The position numbers and the translations under genes are program-made. Below are positions 32,725 through 38,301 of a stretch of DNA of 38,301 nucleotides, in pieces; position 1 is the stretch's first letter; every line of letters starts with the position of its first letter. The DNA is from Pseudobdellovibrionaceae bacterium. GTDB lineage: Bacteria; Bdellovibrionota; Bdellovibrionia; Bdellovibrionales; Bdellovibrionaceae. The DNA is taken from positions 1 through 38,301 of the forward strand of contig CANFQX010000022.1 of assembly GCA_947449255.1 (NCBI GenBank), given 5' to 3'. The notes beneath the pieces were generated by a model. The model was not told the origin of the DNA, did not search any database, and saw nothing but the letters and a program-made list of their open reading frames with translations.

Positions 32725-32760
32725 TAAAAAAGGGTCTCTGCTTTTTAGGCAAAGACCCTT
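32725..32760 (-). terminator. Rho-independent terminator of fadBA operon
   Basis: On the minus strand an 8-bp stem AAGGGTCT / AGACCCTT (pairing 32753-32760 with 32730-32737, loop 15 bases) is followed by six T and then AGG. It lies about 60 bases after the fadA stop. Overlapping it, CCTAAAAA (32723-32730) can pair with TTTTTAGG (32742-32749), a mutually exclusive fold. On the plus strand the same hairpin may stop the apt-nucleosidase transcript. Confidence 0.75.
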
Positions 32761-32818
32761 GTGAATTGCTTTTACTTTTGAATTAAAATTTTGCTTAACT
32801 TTTTATTGAAGCTTGCAC

Positions 32819-34018
<1,200 letters not shown>

Positions 34019-36235
34019 CTAAACACCCTGAATGTCAGAGTAAAAACCTTTTTCGGCCTCTGACAGTTGTTTCATCTGAGCTGTCGGCTCATAAAGATTG
34101 CCAAGGTTTTTATATTTGCCTGTCATTTCGACTAATTTTTTTAATCCAACGTTGTCAGAATATTTCAAGGCACCTCCTCTAAAGGGAGGAAAGCCAAGGC
34201 CATAAATAAGTCCCAGATCGACTTCCATAGCTGATTCAACAATTTTTTCTTCCAAGCAGCGAGAGCATTCGATGATCATGGGCAACATCATGCGCTCGAT
34301 GATTTCTTCATCGGTGACTGTCTTGGTCTCGACCATCGTGGATTTTAAAAGATTCGCGACATCGCTGTCGATTTCTTTTTTAGGAATGCCTTTTTTGTCA
34401 GCAACATATTTGTAAAAACCCAGGCTGTTTTTTTGACCAAAACGCTTGTTTTCGTACATCACATCAATGGCCGTTTTGAAAGAAGCCTTCATGCGATCTG
34501 GAAATGCCTCCGCTAAAACTGCATCGGCATGATGGGCCGTATCGATACCGACAACGTCCAAAAGATAAGCGGGTCCCATGGGCCAGCCAAATTTTTCCAT
34601 CACTTTGTCGATACGAACAAAATCAACTCCATCGCGCAATAAATTCATAAAGCCCGCGAAGTAAGGAAAGAGCACTCGATTGACTAGAAATCCTGGGCAA
34701 TCATTCACAACGATGGCTGTTTTTCCCATAGAGGTTGCATAAGCCACCGTTGTTGCAATGGCTTTTTCACTGGATTTTTGACCGCGAATCACCTCAACCA
34801 AAGGCATGCGGTGAACGGGATTAAAAAAGTGCATTCCGCAGAAGTTCTCTGGTCTTTTCAAGGACTCCGCCAACTTATTGATAGAAATTGTCGAGGTGTT
34901 GCTGGTGAGAATAGCATCGGCTTTCACATTGGCTTCGACTTCAGCCAAAACGGCTCTTTTGATGTTTTCATTTTCAACCACGGCTTCAACGACAAGATCG
35001 ACATCTTTGAATTCAGCATAGCTCAAAGTGCCATGAATGCGCGTGATTGTGGTTCCCATCTCAAGCGCCGTCATTTTACCTCGAGAAACCTGCTTATCAA
35101 GAAGCTTCATCGCTTCGCTGTATCCTAAATCAAGAGCTTTCGTGTTGATATCTTTTATGATGATCGGAGTGTTTTTTGAAGCGGACTGATAAGCCACACC
35201 TCCACCCATGATTCCAGCACCCAAGACAGCGGCTTGCTTTACGGGGTTGGCTGATTTTGAAACTTTTTTAGCCACTTTTTTGATATACTGATCGGCTAAA
35301 AAAATTCCCACAAGACTTGAGGCTGAGGTTGTGTGGGCAATTTCTGCAAATTTTTCGGCTTCAAATTTTAAAGCCTCATCGCGGTGTAAAGTGGCACCCT
35401 TTTGCATCACTTCAATGGCTGCAACTGGGGCTGGGTAATTGGGGCCAGCTTTACCGAACACAAAACCCTTTGCACCTTCAAAGACCATTGTGGATTCAAT
35501 GGGATTTAGTTTTAATGGCGATTTTTTTTCTTGCTGTCTTTTTTGCCAATCCAATTTGCCGCTGAGGGCTTGCTCCAGAATTTCAAGAGCGCCTTCACGC
35601 AATTGCTCTTGCGCCACAACGGCATCAACAACCCCTGTTTTAAGAGCGGTTTCAGCGTCGTATTGTTCTCCGCCGGCGATCCATTCGATGGCATTGTCAG
35701 CCCCTGCAAGCCGAGATAATCGAACAGTGCCGCCCCAGCCTGGGAAAATGCCAAGCTTGGTTTCTGGCAAGCCAATTTTGGCCTTGCTCGACATCACGCG
35801 AAAGCTTGCAGAAAGTGCGAACTCACAGCCACCGCCAAGGCAGATTCCATTGATGGCCATGACTGAAGGAATAGGTAAATCCTCGACATCTGAAAAAATA
35901 CCATCGACATCCAGCAGCCAAGTCATTAACTCTGCTTTTGTTTTTTTAAAGTGAGTAAGAAACTCGGTCACATCGGCACCGACCACGAAAACTTCTTTGC
36001 CACTTGTAACAACAAGTCCTTTGATTTTTTGAGCAGTCAAATCTGTCTTGATTTTGTTAACAACATCACGCAGTTCTTTAAGTGTGAGGGTGTTAAATTT
36101 ATTAACAGAATCACCCTTGAGATCCAGTTTAATTTCGGCGATTTTACCATCTGGTCTTTGAGAAGCCGAATGTAAGACATAGTGCACTGCCTGTCCCTCA
36201 AATACGGGTACAGAATTCGTAAGCGTTAATGACAT
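34019..36235 (-). CDS. fadB: Multifunctional fatty acid oxidation protein (hydratase/dehydrogenase)
   Basis: The 738-residue alpha subunit of the fatty acid oxidation complex performs enoyl-CoA hydration and then NAD-dependent 3-hydroxyacyl-CoA oxidation. The N-terminal crotonase part has catalytic E138 (GGCEFAL) and E158 (LPETKLG), spaced 20 residues as in E. coli FadB. The dehydrogenase part starts with the Rossmann motif [12 protein letters not shown] (about residue 337) and keeps [14 protein letters not shown] with its catalytic His. A slightly longer N-terminus (about 19 residues) than E. coli is the main difference. ATG 36235 follows AGAGGGAG. It forms an operon with fadA. Degrading prey-derived lipids is a plausible role, inferred. 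Confidence 0.96.
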   Translation of the reverse strand: MSLTLTNSVPVFEGQAVHYVLHSASQRPDGKIAEIKLDLKGDSVNKFNTLTLKELRDVVNKIKTDLTAQKIKGLVVTSGKEVFVVGADVTEFLTHFKKTKAELMTWLLDVDGIFSDVEDLPIPSVMAINGICLGGGCEFALSASFRVMSSKAKIGLPETKLGIFPGWGGTVRLSRLAGADNAIEWIAGGEQYDAETALKTGVVDAVVAQEQLREGALEILEQALSGKLDWQKRQQEKKSPLKLNPIESTMVFEGAKGFVFGKAGPNYPAPVAAIEVMQKGATLHRDEALKFEAEKFAEIAHTTSASSLVGIFLADQYIKKVAKKVSKSANPVKQAAVLGAGIMGGGVAYQSASKNTPIIIKDINTKALDLGYSEAMKLLDKQVSRGKMTALEMGTTITRIHGTLSYAEFKDVDLVVEAVVENENIKRAVLAEVEANVKADAILTSNTSTISINKLAESLKRPENFCGMHFFNPVHRMPLVEVIRGQKSSEKAIATTVAYATSMGKTAIVVNDCPGFLVNRVLFPYFAGFMNLLRDGVDFVRIDKVMEKFGWPMGPAYLLDVVGIDTAHHADAVLAEAFPDRMKASFKTAIDVMYENKRFGQKNSLGFYKYVADKKGIPKKEIDSDVANLLKSTMVETKTVTDEEIIERMMLPMIIECSRCLEEKIVESAMEVDLGLIYGLGFPPFRGGALKYSDNVGLKKLVEMTGKYKNLGNLYEPTAQMKQLSEAEKGFYSDIQGV

Positions 36236-36391
36236 AAAGAACTCCCTCTTTAGAAAATTTATCGTAAACCTCTAATTTCGGGGGGAATAGTTTTTTTTTA
36301 GAATGAATTCTTATTTGGGCAGCAGATTGTTATTTGTTTCTATTTCTGGACTTTGGTATTGAAGTGAGAGCGACGCGCATTCCAAATGGAA

Positions 36392-37018
36392 TCACACCCA
36401 ATCATAATTGAAGCTGATACTTATGCGCTCTTTTTTTGCTTCATTTCTGGGGACTTCATGGCGAGTCCAGCTTTCAAATAAAACAATTTGTCCTGCAGTG
36501 GGCTCGATAGAATGAAATCTTTGATTATGAATTTTTGCATCATGCTTGCGCGGAGGAGAGGCCATAAAGGCCTCCATGCGTGGATCCTCAAACTTGATGG
36601 CCGAGCAGCCCTTGGGTGTCTGAACGTAATAGGTGCCGCTGATGACAGAGAGCGGATGGATATGCATTGAGTGATGAACTTGAGGAGGCATGACATTGAT
36701 CCAGCAAGAGCTCATCTTGAGCTCTTTTGGATTGATATCCATTTCAAGATGCTTCACGTATTTTCTGACATGCTTGTTGATTTCTTTTTCTAACAACTCA
36801 AAGGTCGTTGAAACTTTGTGAAGTTGTGAAATAGAGCCATATGAGGTGTAGCCGCCCTTATAATTTTTTTTGGACCACAATTGGCCGGCTTCATCGATTT
36901 CGGAAAACTTAAGGCTTTCTTCTTTTAATTCCTTATTGAGTTGCTTTAATGAAGGCACGGCCTGCGCAGACGTGAGTGGTGCAGAATAAATAAAGGTTGG
37001 GAATAAGGGCTGTATCAT
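36392..37018 (-). CDS. 2OG-Fe(II) oxygenase-family protein
   Basis: The protein has 208 residues from ATG 37018. The pattern matches the putative 2OG-Fe(II) oxygenase family (TIGR02466 type): an N-terminal PLFPTFIYSAP, CWINVMPP, HIHPLSVISGTYYV (119-132) and IKFEDPR (141-147). Near the end are the metal-binding H187 in WTRHEV and R198 in ERISISFN, which should grip 2-oxoglutarate. Substrate unknown. The frame opens further to a TTG at 37057. ATG 37018 is favoured because the family N-terminus begins there; neither has a good Shine-Dalgarno. It stands alone, upstream of fadB but separated by 156 bases. Confidence 0.8.
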   Translation of the reverse strand: MIQPLFPTFIYSAPLTSAQAVPSLKQLNKELKEESLKFSEIDEAGQLWSKKNYKGGYTSYGSISQLHKVSTTFELLEKEINKHVRKYVKHLEMDINPKELKMSSCWINVMPPQVHHSMHIHPLSVISGTYYVQTPKGCSAIKFEDPRMEAFMASPPRKHDAKIHNQRFHSIEPTAGQIVLFESWTRHEVPRNEAKKERISISFNYDWV

Positions 37019-37188
37019 AGTGATGCAAATATTATTCGCAAATTGTGTTTCTGACAAGCTTCAAGATGGCATCTGAAAACTTTAGTTTTATCAAAAAAAA
37101 CCGAAAAGTTCAGGGTGTGATCTCAAGAAAAAAAATCAGCCCTTTCTAATTTTGAGATCCCAAATTGAATGTTTTGAGGTGATGGTTC

Positions 37189-38301
37189 ATGAATTTTAGA
37201 AAAGATGCTGGGCGTTTATTTAAACTCGCTTTGGCCTTTTTATTTCTATTTCAAACAGAACACAGCTTTGCTGGCGGTTTTTTTATTCCCGTGGGTTTTC
37301 ATTCGCAAATGAATATGAGCCTTTTAGCGGGGGATGTTCATGGGTCGGGAAATCTCGATGGGATGGGCGGGGAGGCTTGGTTTTACCAGCCCTTCAGTTC
37401 CGCTGTGGATGCCAGTGGGAATATCTATGTTGCCGATCAAATGAACAATACGATCCGCAAGGTCACAGCTGCGGGAGTTGTCACGACTCTAGCTGGGATG
37501 GCCGGTGTCTCGGGCTCTGCTGATGGAACCGGAGTCAATGCAAGGTTTAACAATCCATCTGGAATCGCCTTAAATTCTGCAACAGGCGAACTCTTTGTGG
37601 CGGATCAACTCAATCACACTATTAGAAAAGTAACTACGGCGGGTGTCGTCACCACATTGACTGGGCGAAATGGGGTTTCAGGCAGTAGTGATGGCAATCC
37701 AGCTGCTCTGGCGGCGCAATTCAATCAGCCCTATTCTACAGCCGTTGATGGTGCGGGAAATGTCTATGTTGCAGACTCCAATAATAATCTCATTCGTAAA
37801 ATTACTACTGCAGGAGTAACCACGATTCTTGCTGGCTCAGCCCCTTTCGCGGATGGCACTGGTACCGCAGCTCGCTTTAGAGCTCCCGCTTCAACGGCCG
37901 TTGATACTGCGGGAAATGTCTATGTTGCAGATAGTAACAACCACATCATTCGCAAGATCACTTCAGCAGGAGTGGTCACGACCTTGGCAGGACAAGCTGG
38001 ATCTGCTGGAGCTACCAATGGCACAGGGACTGCAGCATCGTTTAATGGCCCCCAAGGTGTCGCCGTGGATGCCAGCGGAAATGTCTATGTTGCCGATGCT
38101 TACAATCACCTCATTCGCAAGATCACTTCAGCAGGTGTTGTCACAACTCTGGCCGGGACAGCAGGAGTCATTGGCTCCACAAATGGCACCGGGACGGCAG
38201 CTTCATTTTATTACCCCTTGGGGGTCGCTTTGGATTCCAGTGGGAATGTCTATGTTGCAGATTCTAATAACTACCTCATTCGCAAGATTACTTCTGCTGG
38301 A
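37189..38301 (+). CDS. Secreted NHL-repeat beta-propeller protein, 3' end outside window
   Basis: The gene is open to the last base of the window (371 codons) and incomplete. A signal peptide (MNFRKDAGRLFK, then ALAFLFLF, cleavage near HSFAGG) is followed by NHL repeats. Each carries a block such as VDASGNVYVADAYNHLIRKI plus AGVVTTLAG and a Gly/Thr/Asn linker ending in A-x-F. Six units are seen to the edge, about 52-57 residues each, so a six-bladed propeller is possible. NHL propellers mediate protein or ligand binding, not a fixed reaction. Start ATG 37189 has GAGGTGA about 6 bases before. The neighbouring gene is divergent. No enzyme domain is visible in the seen part; whether one follows cannot be told. 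Confidence 0.85.
   Translation, partial: MNFRKDAGRLFKLALAFLFLFQTEHSFAGGFFIPVGFHSQMNMSLLAGDVHGSGNLDGMGGEAWFYQPFSSAVDASGNIYVADQMNNTIRKVTAAGVVTTLAGMAGVSGSADGTGVNARFNNPSGIALNSATGELFVADQLNHTIRKVTTAGVVTTLTGRNGVSGSSDGNPAALAAQFNQPYSTAVDGAGNVYVADSNNNLIRKITTAGVTTILAGSAPFADGTGTAARFRAPASTAVDTAGNVYVADSNNHIIRKITSAGVVTTLAGQAGSAGATNGTGTAASFNGPQGVAVDASGNVYVADAYNHLIRKITSAGVVTTLAGTAGVIGSTNGTGTAASFYYPLGVALDSSGNVYVADSNNYLIRKITSAG
37400..38301 (+). repeat. Tandem NHL-coding DNA repeats, about 156-171 bp
   Basis: The core TCTATGTTGC recurs at 37424, 37763, 37919, 38084 and 38249, with a diverged copy near 37594. The spacing is 156-171 bases. The later units (from about 37900) share long near-identical stretches around GGAAATGTCTATGTTGC and ATTCGCAAGATCACTTC, indicating recent duplication or gene conversion. 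Confidence 0.8.

Noticed and set aside
37400-38301. Regular repeats that might suggest a CRISPR array
   Set aside because: The repeats are long, in-frame and encode NHL propeller blades; there are no short identical repeats with unique spacers.

Overview
The window looks like a chromosomal segment of an AT-rich, Gram-negative member of the Bdellovibrionota (Bdellovibrio or Pseudobdellovibrionaceae-like). The inference rests on a gliding-motor-type envelope operon resembling the Myxococcus Glt/Agl and Bdellovibrio gliding genes, lipoproteins with an FQNC-type acylation site, many small secreted proteins, and a compact fab operon. No tRNA, rRNA, CRISPR array, insertion sequence or phage gene was seen.

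Layout. 1-760: a CheY-type receiver protein with a good intrinsic terminator. 792-3153 (minus): a secreted gluzincin metalloprotease lipoprotein, directly followed by a separate gene for its expected FTP/PepSY propeptide. 3397-12668: a short secreted protein (plus) whose end overlaps a seven-gene minus-strand operon. That operon encodes an outer-membrane barrel, two large periplasmic repeat proteins, an FHA/TonB-like transenvelope protein, a TolQ/ExbB-like protein and two TolR/ExbD-like proteins, a proton-driven envelope machine. 12936-13319: a small secreted protein. 13567-19888: an RND (HAE3/MMPL-like) exporter fused to a LolA-like lipoprotein-sorting domain, a divergent exported protein of unknown function, and an outer-membrane barrel. 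Together these suggest a lipid or lipoprotein export route. 19983-20612: a LytM/M23 peptidoglycan hydrolase.

20777-27830 (minus): a housekeeping operon in the order yceD-rpmF-fabH-fabD-fabG-acpP-fabF-rpiB-glyA. It makes malonyl- and acyl-ACP, elongates acyl chains, and adds pentose-phosphate and one-carbon enzymes. plsX, often found between rpmF and fabH, is missing here. 27831-29031 is gene-poor, with one small secreted protein and several strong dyad symmetries that may be structured RNA. 29032-31317: a large exported beta-propeller protein of the BNR_4 type, with FG-GAP-like repeats inserted. 31554-32694: apt overlapping a nucleosidase gene, a two-step adenine salvage module. 32819-36235 (minus): fadB-fadA beta-oxidation pair. 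36392-37018 (minus): a 2OG-Fe(II) oxygenase-family protein. 37189-38301: the first 371 codons of a secreted NHL-repeat beta-propeller protein that runs off the window.

The most unusual points are the protease whose propeptide is a separate, downstream, translationally coupled gene; the RND-LolA fusion with a signal-peptide-like segment at the junction; the interrupted BNR_4 propeller; and the dyad-rich intergenic region at 28055-28207. All functions are inferred from sequence recognition; no database search was run.
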